Positions 7,165 to 13,142 of a DNA stretch of 14,524 nt are shown piece by piece. Each line of letters begins with the position of its first letter. The first letter of the stretch is position 1. A program made the translations under genes and the position numbers. This DNA is from DAIUCA01 sp964613675 (lineage in GTDB: Bacteria; Pseudomonadota; Gammaproteobacteria; Competibacterales; Competibacteraceae), in NCBI GenBank assembly GCA_964613675.1, contig CAZTIH010000061.1, forward strand, positions 1 to 14,524. The letters are read 5' to 3'. Under the pieces are notes generated by a model. It ran no database searches. It was not told the origin of the DNA and worked only from the letters and a program-made list of their open reading frames with translations.

Positions 7165-8439
7165 TTATCGCAGATCAGCAAGGGTTAACACTTTGGGTTT
7201 TTGACGCCCCATAAGTGTTTCGGCGATGCGCGAGCCAAAGGCCTCGCATTCCCCCAATTCGTCTTGATTAGGAATCAGCTTGAGTCGCAAACCTTTTTCG
7301 GGCACCCGCATTTTGAGGCCCCGTAAACGGTCTTCCATCATGGGGACAGCTTCCCCGCTCCATCCATAGGAGCCAAATGCGGCAGCTAATTTGCCTGCGG
7401 TACGGATGACTGCAAGCGATGACAGAAGGTCCCAAATCGGTTTTACCGCGTCGCCATTGATTGTGGGGCTGCCGAATAGGAGACCATCTGCATGTTCAAT
7501 AAGGTCGATGAACGGCGTGACTTCGCCCCCTTCGAGATCGTAAATCGACACCTTAACGCCTTCGATTTTTTCCGCGCCTTTCGCGATCGCTTCGGCCATC
7601 TTGGCAGTGTTACCGTACGAACTCATGTAGAAAATCAATAGACTTTTCTCGTTATGTGCTAACGGAGTTCTGAAAAGGGTCGTAGAAAGTTCGCGATAAC
7701 GTTGAATGGCTTCTGAAGGACGGGTGCGCAGAATCGGGCCATGGGCGGGCATAACTTGGCTGATGGGGAGGTTTTGAAGACGATCTACCGCATTCAGAAC
7801 ATGTTCTTTGAAGGGCCGCATGATGTGGGCGTAATAGTAGTCAAACGCAAATCGGAAATCCCCGACTTCATCATCAAATAAGCGGTCGTCGCAAAAGTGA
7901 CACCCAAATGCGTCGCCACTAAAAAGCATCTGTTTTTCAACAAGATAGGTGAATTGAGTATCGGGCCAATGGAGGTAAGGCGCATTGATAAAGTGCAGGG
8001 TGCGGTGACCTAAATCGACTTCATCACCTGTATTCACGGGAATGTAGTTGAGTTCGCCATCTTCTACTTTTAGGAAGGCTTTCAGCATGGCCGGTGCCCG
8101 TACCGATAAGTAGATTTTTGCTTGGGGCGCTCGTCGAAGAAGCTCGGGTAAAGCCCCTGCGTGATCGGGTTCCAAATGGTTTAAGACGATGACGGAAATT
8201 TCTGAATAGTCAGCAACAGATTCCAATCGCTCGAAAAACACATCGGCAAATTCCAATTTTACCGTATCAATAATCGCCACCCCCGTCTCGCCACGGACTA
8301 AGTAAGCGTTGTAAGTGGTGCCGTTGGCAGTTCGCAAGATGATGTCGAATTGTCGTAGTTTCGGATCGAGTGCCCCGATCCAATAAACGCCATCGCCTAA
8401 CGAAACAGCATGGGGCTTACTTTGGGTAGCGTAGTGCAT
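7165..8439 (-). CDS. Class A flavodiiron protein (O2/NO reductase) in nif operon
   Basis: A cytoplasmic flavodiiron protein (FprA/NorV core type): it reduces O2 to water and/or NO to N2O with electrons from ferredoxin, rubredoxin or a reductase. The metallo-beta-lactamase-like domain (about residues 1-250) carries all diiron ligands: His88, Glu90 and Asp92 in NHLEPDHAG, then His157 (YLHWPD), Asp176 (FSGDAFG) and His233 (PAHGP). His93 in the same motif is conserved. The flavodoxin domain starts near residue 266, with the FMN phosphate loop MSSYGNTAK and FGSPTING further on. At 424 residues it is a minimal class A enzyme with no rubredoxin or reductase domain, so it needs an external donor; the two ferredoxins just downstream are candidates. 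AAGGA eight bases before ATG 8439 supports the start. In a nif operon, oxygen protection of nitrogenase is the likely role (inference). Confidence 0.93.
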   Translation of the reverse strand: MHYATQSKPHAVSLGDGVYWIGALDPKLRQFDIILRTANGTTYNAYLVRGETGVAIIDTVKLEFADVFFERLESVADYSEISVIVLNHLEPDHAGALPELLRRAPQAKIYLSVRAPAMLKAFLKVEDGELNYIPVNTGDEVDLGHRTLHFINAPYLHWPDTQFTYLVEKQMLFSGDAFGCHFCDDRLFDDEVGDFRFAFDYYYAHIMRPFKEHVLNAVDRLQNLPISQVMPAHGPILRTRPSEAIQRYRELSTTLFRTPLAHNEKSLLIFYMSSYGNTAKMAEAIAKGAEKIEGVKVSIYDLEGGEVTPFIDLIEHADGLLFGSPTINGDAVKPIWDLLSSLAVIRTAGKLAAAFGSYGWSGEAVPMMEDRLRGLKMRVPEKGLRLKLIPNQDELGECEAFGSRIAETLMGRQKPKVLTLADLR

Positions 8440-8459
8440 GGCGGAAGTCCTTCAACAAT

Positions 8460-8885
8460 CTAAGTTTCTGAGTTGCAGGGGGAGGAAGGTTCAGAGGACG
8501 TTTTGCTACAACGCTCTAAATCTTTAGCAGACGGCGTAATCCCCAAACGATCGGCTAATGCCGTCTGATCAAACCCCACAATTTTCTCATCGCCAATCTC
8601 CATCAGCGGACGACGGATAAACAAGGGGTCTTGCAGCATGAGGGCGAGGGCTTGCGGTTCATCAAAGATATTGGGGTCGATAGCGCCGCTTTTGATGGCC
8701 GGCGCCGCCCGATTGAACCACTCATTAACAGGTAATTCCCCAAAAAAGGCGCGCAAACCCGCTGTCGTCCAAGAATGTTTAAGTAAATCCACCACTTCAA
8801 CCTCGTGCTGGGCATCTTTCAGTAAAGCTAACTGCTTTTTGCCATTGCCACAGCCGAGTTTGGTATAGAAGCGAATCGCCGCCAT
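8460..8885 (-). CDS. ArsC-family nitrogenase-associated protein (NifO-like)
   Basis: A 141-residue thioredoxin-fold protein of the ArsC/Spx superfamily, in the group found only beside nif genes. The N-terminus (IRFYTKLGCGNGKKQLALLK) has a single cysteine, Cys12, where ArsC has its catalytic CX5-R-like loop. DLLKHSWTTAGLRAFFG, then NEWFNRAAPAIKSG and FIRRPLMEIGDEKIVGF follow the ArsC core pattern, including the RRPL(I/M) segment. The position after nifB and a 2x[4Fe-4S] ferredoxin parallels nifB-fdxN-nifO of Azotobacter vinelandii. True arsenate reduction is unlikely; the biochemical role is unknown. The start lies two bases after the ferredoxin stop, with a weak Shine-Dalgarno, so it is probably coupled. 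The C-terminal 15-20 residues are Ser/Cys-rich and look unstructured. Confidence 0.85.
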   Translation of the reverse strand: MAAIRFYTKLGCGNGKKQLALLKDAQHEVEVVDLLKHSWTTAGLRAFFGELPVNEWFNRAAPAIKSGAIDPNIFDEPQALALMLQDPLFIRRPLMEIGDEKIVGFDQTALADRLGITPSAKDLERCSKTSSEPSSPCNSET

Positions 8886-8887
8886 TT

Positions 8888-9163
8888 TCAGAGTAAGCCT
8901 GCCTGCTGGAATTCGCGGATCTTCGCCAAGGGGATGTTCGTCAAGGACCCCAAGGGATTTAAGGGTTCGCCTGCACTGTTGAGAATAACGCCTTCAATAG
9001 GGCAGATTTCTGCACACTGCGGTTTGGCGTAATCTCCTTCGCATTCGGTACACTTTCGCGCATTGATAAGAAAATGGGGCTTCGCTTCGTAAATCGCGTC
9101 ATTTGGGCAAAGCGGGGCGCAGGCAAAGCAATTTACACAACCTGCAACAATTTTAAGGGACAT
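8888..9163 (-). CDS. fdxN: 2x[4Fe-4S] ferredoxin downstream of nifB (FdxN-like)
   Basis: A 91-residue bacterial ferredoxin. Ligands for one cluster include Cys9, Cys12 and Cys15 (GCVNCFAC), with Cys19-Pro. The second set is Cys38, Cys41, Cys50 and Cys54-Pro; eight residues lie between the second and third cysteines, the insertion usual for nif-associated ferredoxins. The C-terminal 30 residues lack cysteine. The start is clear: AAGGAG sits eight bases before the ATG, and its A/A/G overlaps the nifB stop codon (TAAGGAG). FdxN in Azotobacter supports NifB-dependent cofactor synthesis, and the same position here suggests that it donates electrons to NifB. Confidence 0.93.
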   Translation of the reverse strand: MSLKIVAGCVNCFACAPLCPNDAIYEAKPHFLINARKCTECEGDYAKPQCAEICPIEGVILNSAGEPLNPLGSLTNIPLAKIREFQQAGLL

Positions 9164-9175
9164 GAGGGGGGCTCC

Positions 9176-10666
9176 TTACGCTAATTTGGCGGTTGAGGCC
9201 GCCGTTTCGAGTTTGCCGGCGGCGAGCATTTCAGCGTACACCGCGCTGATGGCATCTTCGATGGCTTCCATGGGATGCTCCCCGTTGGGCGTAATGCCTG
9301 CCTTTTCGAGTTCGCCCCACGGTTCGTACCCAATTTTTGAGCACAACACGACTTCACATCCCTCAAGAGTTTTGATGATGCGGGCGAGAATGTTGTCGCC
9401 TTCATCGCCACAGGTGTCACCGCCAAAGCAGTATTGATCGACTTTGCGATGCCCGATAAATCGCACCGCATCACGAGATGCTTCGTAAACGAGGAACTCG
9501 CGAGCGTGACCAAAATGCTGATTGATGACACCGCTTCCCATAGTGGCAACGGCCATTAGCACCGGACGGGTTTGGGGTGCCGATTTTTTCGCTTGCAACT
9601 GTACGACTTTCGCTGCTTGCGCCTTCTCTTTTTCGGCCAATTCTTCGTTGATTGCGGCATGAACGGCGGCACGCTTGACCATTGCGGCGGCGTAGTCGAT
9701 GTCCATTTCTTCAATTTTGTCGATCGTAAATTCAGCGCCCCGATCTTCCCCAAGCATTCCCACTGCGTCGGCACGGCATTGGCGACAGTGACGCATCATG
9801 TTCATATCGCCAGAACACGCATCCTGTAGGGCCTGTAATTCGGCAGCGGTGGGGCTAGGCTGCTCCATAAGACCGTAATAAGTGCCATGTTCGGCTTCGG
9901 CGATCAGGGGCATCACATTGTGTAAAAACGCACCCTTCGATTTCACAATACGGCTGACTTCGATGAGATGTTGATCGTTAACGCCTGGAATCATCACCGA
10001 ATTGACCTTCACCAAAATGCCCTTCGCCACGAGCATTTCTAAGCCTTTTTGTTGTTGTTCGATGAGAATTTTGGCCGCTTTAACGCCCCGAATCCGCTCG
10101 TTTTTCCAGAAAATCCACGGATAAATTCTCGCTCCAATTTCGGGATCGACGCAGTTAATCGTAATGGTTACGTGGTCGATGTTGTGTTTTGACAGTTCTT
10201 CAACACAGTCCGGCAACGATAAGCCATTGGTCGAGACACACAGTTTGATGTCGGGGGCTTGTTCTGAAAGCATCCGAAAAGTCTCTAATGTGCGTTCGGG
10301 ATTCGCTAACGGATCGCCAGGGCCCGCGATACCCAAAACAGACATTTGCGGAATATTGGCGGCCACCGCGAGCGTCTTTTTAACGGCTTGTTGGGGCGTC
10401 AGGAGTTCGGATACGACACCGGGGCGAGATTCATTCGCACAGTCGTATTTGCGATTGCAGTAGTTGCACTGGATGTTACACGCTGGGGCTACAGCAACGT
10501 GCATCCGCGCAAAGTAATGGTGAGCCTGTTCAGAATAACAGGGATGGTTCATTACCTTCTGACGGATATGTTCGGGTAACTGGTTAACCTGTGAATCAGT
10601 GCTGCCACAGGAATTAGAAGAACATCCGCCACTCGGGGCCGCATCGGTAATAACGGGCAAATCCAT
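9176..10666 (-). CDS. nifB: Nitrogenase FeMo-cofactor biosynthesis radical SAM protein NifB (with NifX-like domain)
   Basis: NifB fuses two [4Fe-4S] clusters and inserts a carbide to make the 8Fe core (NifB-co) of FeMo-co. The radical SAM motif CX3CX2C is at Cys63, Cys67 and Cys70 (PACNIQCNYCNRKYDC). Other hallmarks are HPCYSEQAHHYFARMHVAVA before it, GIAGPGDPLANP, the motif MRHCRQCRADAVGMLGED, and the N-terminal cysteines of GGCSSNSCGS. About residues 370-485 form a NifX/NafY-like domain (MAVATMGSGVINQHFGHARE...YCFGGDTCGDEG), as in most proteobacterial NifB. The length of 496 is typical. GAGG about nine bases before ATG 10666 serves as ribosome-binding site. It is the first gene of the operon, under a sigma-54 promoter with two NifA sites. 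Confidence 0.98.
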   Translation of the reverse strand: MDLPVITDAAPSGGCSSNSCGSTDSQVNQLPEHIRQKVMNHPCYSEQAHHYFARMHVAVAPACNIQCNYCNRKYDCANESRPGVVSELLTPQQAVKKTLAVAANIPQMSVLGIAGPGDPLANPERTLETFRMLSEQAPDIKLCVSTNGLSLPDCVEELSKHNIDHVTITINCVDPEIGARIYPWIFWKNERIRGVKAAKILIEQQQKGLEMLVAKGILVKVNSVMIPGVNDQHLIEVSRIVKSKGAFLHNVMPLIAEAEHGTYYGLMEQPSPTAAELQALQDACSGDMNMMRHCRQCRADAVGMLGEDRGAEFTIDKIEEMDIDYAAAMVKRAAVHAAINEELAEKEKAQAAKVVQLQAKKSAPQTRPVLMAVATMGSGVINQHFGHAREFLVYEASRDAVRFIGHRKVDQYCFGGDTCGDEGDNILARIIKTLEGCEVVLCSKIGYEPWGELEKAGITPNGEHPMEAIEDAISAVYAEMLAAGKLETAASTAKLA

Positions 10667-10710
10667 CGGTCGAACCTCGTGCTGTAATTGGCATTGTTGA
10701 TGCGCAACTC

Positions 10711-10726
10711 AGCAAACCCTGTGCCG
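10711..10726 (-). promoter_or_regulatory. Sigma-54 promoter of nifB
   Basis: On the minus strand CGGCAC-AGGGT-TTGCT matches TGGCAC-N5-TTGCA, with GG at 10725-10724 and GC at 10713-10712 in exact register. Transcription should start near 10700, giving a leader of about 34 bases. Only the first base (C for T) and the last differ from consensus. Confidence 0.88.
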
Positions 10727-10754
10727 ATGTCTAATTTTATTTGATTTTCAATGA

Positions 10755-10770
10755 GTTATCCTAAGATAAC
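10755..10770. repeat. Perfect short palindrome between NifA sites and nifB promoter
   Basis: GTTATC-CTAA-GATAAC is a perfect 6-bp inverted repeat with a four-base centre. It lies between the upstream NifA-type sites and the sigma-54 promoter, where DNA-bending proteins or extra regulators often act. It lacks the IHF consensus. Whether it binds a protein is unknown. Confidence 0.5.
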
Positions 10771-10778
10771 CGAATAAA

Positions 10779-10794
10779 TGTGGTGTTAAATACA
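10779..10794 (-). promoter_or_regulatory. NifA upstream activator site (proximal)
   Basis: On the minus strand TGT-ATTTAACACC-ACA fits TGT-N10-ACA exactly. It is centred about 86 bases upstream of the inferred nifB transcription start, within the usual range for NifA sites. Confidence 0.75.
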
Positions 10795-10801
10795 AGGGGG
10801 T

Positions 10802-10817
10802 TGTTGTTTATCGAACA
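10802..10817 (-). promoter_or_regulatory. NifA upstream activator site (distal)
   Basis: On the minus strand TGT-TCGATAAACA-ACA fits TGT-N10-ACA exactly. Its centre is 23 bases from that of the proximal site, about two helical turns, so two NifA dimers could bind on nearly the same face. It is centred about 110 bases upstream of the inferred start. Confidence 0.78.
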
Positions 10818-10966
10818 AATCTAAATCCCCATACAAAAAACTGAATTTAATCGGCATTCTTGGTTTTTGAATGGGGTTTCGCAAAAAACTTGCTACGTCA
10901 TAGAGCGCCGTAATGGGTTGAACGAACTCGCTTTTTAAGCAGACGCAGCAAGCTCAATAATCTGGA

Positions 10967-10984
10967 CAAAAGCGTTAAGACGCT
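10967..10984 (-). terminator. Weak terminator-like hairpin after thioredoxin-fold ferredoxin
   Basis: On the minus strand AGCGT-CTTA-ACGCT is a 5-bp stem whose first bases overlap the TAG stop codon, followed by TTTG. The stem and T-run are short, so this is at best a weak terminator. Confidence 0.35.
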
Positions 10985-11306
10985 ACCAAACCATCTTAGG
11001 GGCTTGAAGCCGCGTCACGATTTCTCCATTAACGAGATGTTTTTCGATGATTTCTGAAACATCCTCGGGTTTAACCTGCGCGTACAGCACCCCTTCTGGA
11101 TACACCAACACCGAAGGGCCTAGCGGACAGGGGCCAAAACATCCGCTATTGGTCACCGCAACCGTGGCAAATAAGCCCTTCGCCTGCCATTGACGTAAGA
11201 ATTCTTCATAAACCGCCATCGACGCCTTCTCGCCACAGCTCCCTCGGGGATGGCCAGCAGGACGGGATTGGGTGCAGATGAATACATGTTTTTGCGGACG
11301 GGGCAT
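10983..11306 (-). CDS. Thioredoxin-fold [2Fe-2S] ferredoxin (Shethna protein I / C. pasteurianum type)
   Basis: A 107-residue soluble [2Fe-2S] ferredoxin with a thioredoxin-like fold. The ligands are Cys11 (FICTQSR), Cys24 (RGSCGEK), Cys56 and Cys60 (NSGCFGPCPLGP). VYPEGVLYAQVKPEDVSEII then IVTRLQ is the usual C-terminal half. Related proteins in Azotobacter and Clostridium pasteurianum are tied to nitrogenase. I chose ATG 11306, with GAGG eight bases upstream; a longer frame from TTG at 11354 would be translated from within the sigma-54 promoter and adds 16 residues unlike the family. It is transcribed towards nifB but from its own promoter. Confidence 0.92.
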   Translation of the reverse strand: MPRPQKHVFICTQSRPAGHPRGSCGEKASMAVYEEFLRQWQAKGLFATVAVTNSGCFGPCPLGPSVLVYPEGVLYAQVKPEDVSEIIEKHLVNGEIVTRLQAPKMVW

Positions 11307-11337
11307 GGGAATTTCCTCTCTTGAAAATCGAGCTAAA

Positions 11338-11353
11338 CGCAAATTTAGCGCCA
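11338..11353 (-). promoter_or_regulatory. Sigma-54 promoter of the thioredoxin-fold ferredoxin gene
   Basis: On the minus strand TGGCGC-TAAAT-TTGCG has GG (11352-11351) and GC (11340-11339) at the exact 12-base offset. Transcription should start near 11327, about 20 bases before the ATG. It supports the 11306 start and puts this gene in the RpoN/NifA regulon, although I found no TGT-N10-ACA site in the 150 bases upstream. Confidence 0.75.
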
Positions 11354-11412
11354 ATTTGTTCGCCTATATTGCTGGTTGGCCTAAAGCGTTTATCGAATTC
11401 ATGACGGAAGCG

Positions 11413-12180
11413 CTATCCCCACATCGAGCGCGTTAATTGCACAATATCGTTGAATAGATTGCGAAATGGCGTAAGTAAGCTCGGTAAACTTACTAGTAAG
11501 ACCCAATAACCCAGCAGTAAGGACATCGGAAAACCGACGACAAATAGGTTGAATTGGGGGGCTGCTCGCGTAATCACCCCAAATGAGAGATTTAGGGCAA
11601 GTAAGGAAATAACAGCCGGTAAGGCCATTGATACCCCGACGATAAACATTTGGCTGCCAAAGGTCGCAAGACTAAAGGCGTTTTCCACGACTAACGGTTC
11701 AAGGGCGACGGGGTAACGGCGGAAGCTGTCCACTAATAAAGCGATCAGTAATCCGTGGCCGTCAATCGCCAGAAAAATCAGCATTCCCAATAAGTTATAC
11801 AAGTAACCAATTAAGGGGACCGGCGGGCCGCCATTGGGATCTACGGCCATAGCAAACCCTAATCCCATTTGCATGGCGGTAAGTTGCCCTGCAAGTTCGA
11901 GGGTGGCGAATAAAATGCGAAAGGTCGTACCGATGGCGATGCCAATGAGCAATTCGCGGGCGGTCAGGACAAAACCGAGTGCCGATAAGGGTTCGATATG
12001 GGAAACGGGGGGGAGCAAGGGCCAAATGGCGGCTGCAATCACTAATGCTAAGGTCACGCGCAGGAAAATCGTTATATTTGCGCCAAACAATGGTGCGGCA
12101 ATCAAAAGTCCGCTAATTCGTACAAAGCACCACCAAAAGCTGGTTAGATAAGCAATGAGTTCACTTTCTGCGGTAACCAT
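11413..12180 (-). CDS. fliR: Flagellar type III export apparatus protein FliR
   Basis: FliR is an inner-membrane subunit of the FliPQR export gate of the flagellar type III secretion system. The 255 residues (family about 260) are almost all hydrophobic segments. Recognisable stretches are SFWWCFVRISGLLIAAPLFG, LTARELLIGIAIGTTFRILF, AGQLTAMQMGLGFAMAVDPN, LGMLIFLAIDGHGLLIALL and ITRAAPQFNLFVVGFPMSLL. I chose ATG 12180 because AGGGA lies about seven bases upstream and the protein then starts as the family does; an upstream TTG at 12222 would overlap hemF. It follows hemF by 26 bases. The usual neighbours fliPQ and flhBA are absent, so it is an orphan in this window. Confidence 0.96.
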   Translation of the reverse strand: MVTAESELIAYLTSFWWCFVRISGLLIAAPLFGANITIFLRVTLALVIAAAIWPLLPPVSHIEPLSALGFVLTARELLIGIAIGTTFRILFATLELAGQLTAMQMGLGFAMAVDPNGGPPVPLIGYLYNLLGMLIFLAIDGHGLLIALLVDSFRRYPVALEPLVVENAFSLATFGSQMFIVGVSMALPAVISLLALNLSFGVITRAAPQFNLFVVGFPMSLLLGYWVLLVSLPSLLTPFRNLFNDIVQLTRSMWG

Positions 12181-12206
12181 GCTTTTCCCTACTTTTGGGG
12201 TTAATT

Positions 12207-13142
12207 TTAGGGCGATAACCAATCACGGGGTTTGAGATAATCCATCAAATGCGCTTCATCACTTCCCGACTCTGCCGTAAATCCATACTCCCAGCGTACT
12301 AACGGAGGTAAAGACATTAGAATGGATTCTGTACGGCCCCCGGATTGTAAACCAAATAAAGTACCTCGATCGTACAGCAGGTTAAATTCAACATATCTTC
12401 CACGACGGTACAACTGAAATGCACGGTGTCGTTCGTTAAAAGACAAGGATTTTCGACGCTGAACAATGGGTAAATAACCTAATAAGTAATGATTACCCAC
12501 AGATTTCATTAGAGAAAAACTGTTTTCAAAACTTCCTTCGTTAAAGTCATCAAAGAACAGCCCTCCGATTCCTCGGGTTTCTTGGCGGTGTTTTAGATAA
12601 AAATAGGCATCGCATTGCCGTTTGAACTGATCGTACAGCCCTTCACCGAAAGGATCACACGCCGCCTTTGATAGGCGATGCCAATGGATACAATCTTCAT
12701 CGAAAGGATAGTAAGGCGTCAGATCAAAACCGCCCCCAAACCACCATACCGATTGTTTTTCTTGTTCCGCCACAAATAACCTTACATTGGCGTGAGAAGT
12801 CGGTACGAAAGGATTTTGAGGATGAATGACCAACGATATGCCCAACGCCTGAAATGCCCATCCCGTAATCTCGGGGCGCGTGACGGTGGCCGCTGGGGGT
12901 AACCGATTCCCTTGCACGTGAGAAAAATTGATACCCGCCTGCTCAAAAACCGCACCGTTGCGCAGTATCCGCGTGCGCCCATCGCCCTGTAAGGGTTCGT
13001 GGGCCTCGCGCACCCAAGCGTCCTCCCGAAATTTCACGGCTTCGGGTTCTTCCGCGAGGAGCGCAGTACAAATTTGATCTTGTAAATCCAGTAGATAGCG
13101 TCTTACAGCGGCAACATCGACTAGAGCAGCATGGGAACTCAA
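12207..13142 (-). CDS. hemF: Oxygen-dependent coproporphyrinogen III oxidase HemF
   Basis: HemF converts coproporphyrinogen III to protoporphyrinogen IX in haem synthesis, using O2. The 311 residues match the family (E. coli 299). Conserved blocks are ILRNGAVFEQAGINFSHVQG, NPFVPTSHANVRLFVAE, WWFGGGFDLTPYYPFDED, then IHWHR, KHRQETRGIGGLFFDDFN, RRGRYVEFNLLYDRGTLFGL and GGRTESILMSLPPLVRWEY. The start is a TTG (13142) with GGAG exactly eight bases upstream; the topA stop TGA overlaps it as TTGA. No in-frame ATG lies near the N-terminus, and the alignment with E. coli HemF supports beginning here. It is translationally coupled to topA and probably co-transcribed with fliR. Its presence implies life with at least some oxygen. 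Confidence 0.97.
   Translation of the reverse strand: MSSHAALVDVAAVRRYLLDLQDQICTALLAEEPEAVKFREDAWVREAHEPLQGDGRTRILRNGAVFEQAGINFSHVQGNRLPPAATVTRPEITGWAFQALGISLVIHPQNPFVPTSHANVRLFVAEQEKQSVWWFGGGFDLTPYYPFDEDCIHWHRLSKAACDPFGEGLYDQFKRQCDAYFYLKHRQETRGIGGLFFDDFNEGSFENSFSLMKSVGNHYLLGYLPIVQRRKSLSFNERHRAFQLYRRGRYVEFNLLYDRGTLFGLQSGGRTESILMSLPPLVRWEYGFTAESGSDEAHLMDYLKPRDWLSP

Larger units (their letters stand above)
10667..10982. other. nifB control region and spacer before ferredoxin gene
   Basis: This gene-free stretch of about 316 bases carries the nifB promoter, two NifA-type sites and a palindrome (listed separately) between 10711 and 10817. The remaining 10818-10970 is AT-rich with runs of A/T and shows no open reading frame of substance, promoter or RNA fold that I recognise. 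Confidence 0.6.

Noticed and set aside
9162..9437. Plus-strand open frame of 91 codons
   Set aside because: It is antisense to the conserved NifX-like end of nifB and has a composition expected of a shadow frame.
10731..10752. Possible IHF site (AATCAA followed by AT-rich bases) near the nifB promoter
   Set aside because: The TT that should follow four bases after the AATCAA core is displaced by two bases, so it does not fit the consensus.
11354..11500. NifA activator site upstream of the thioredoxin-fold ferredoxin gene
   Set aside because: I looked for TGT-N10-ACA on both strands and found no exact match; control by NifA there remains inference.
11413..12222. Longer FliR from TTG 12222
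   Set aside because: It would overlap the end of hemF, lacks a Shine-Dalgarno and adds residues unlike FliR; ATG 12180 has AGGGA upstream.
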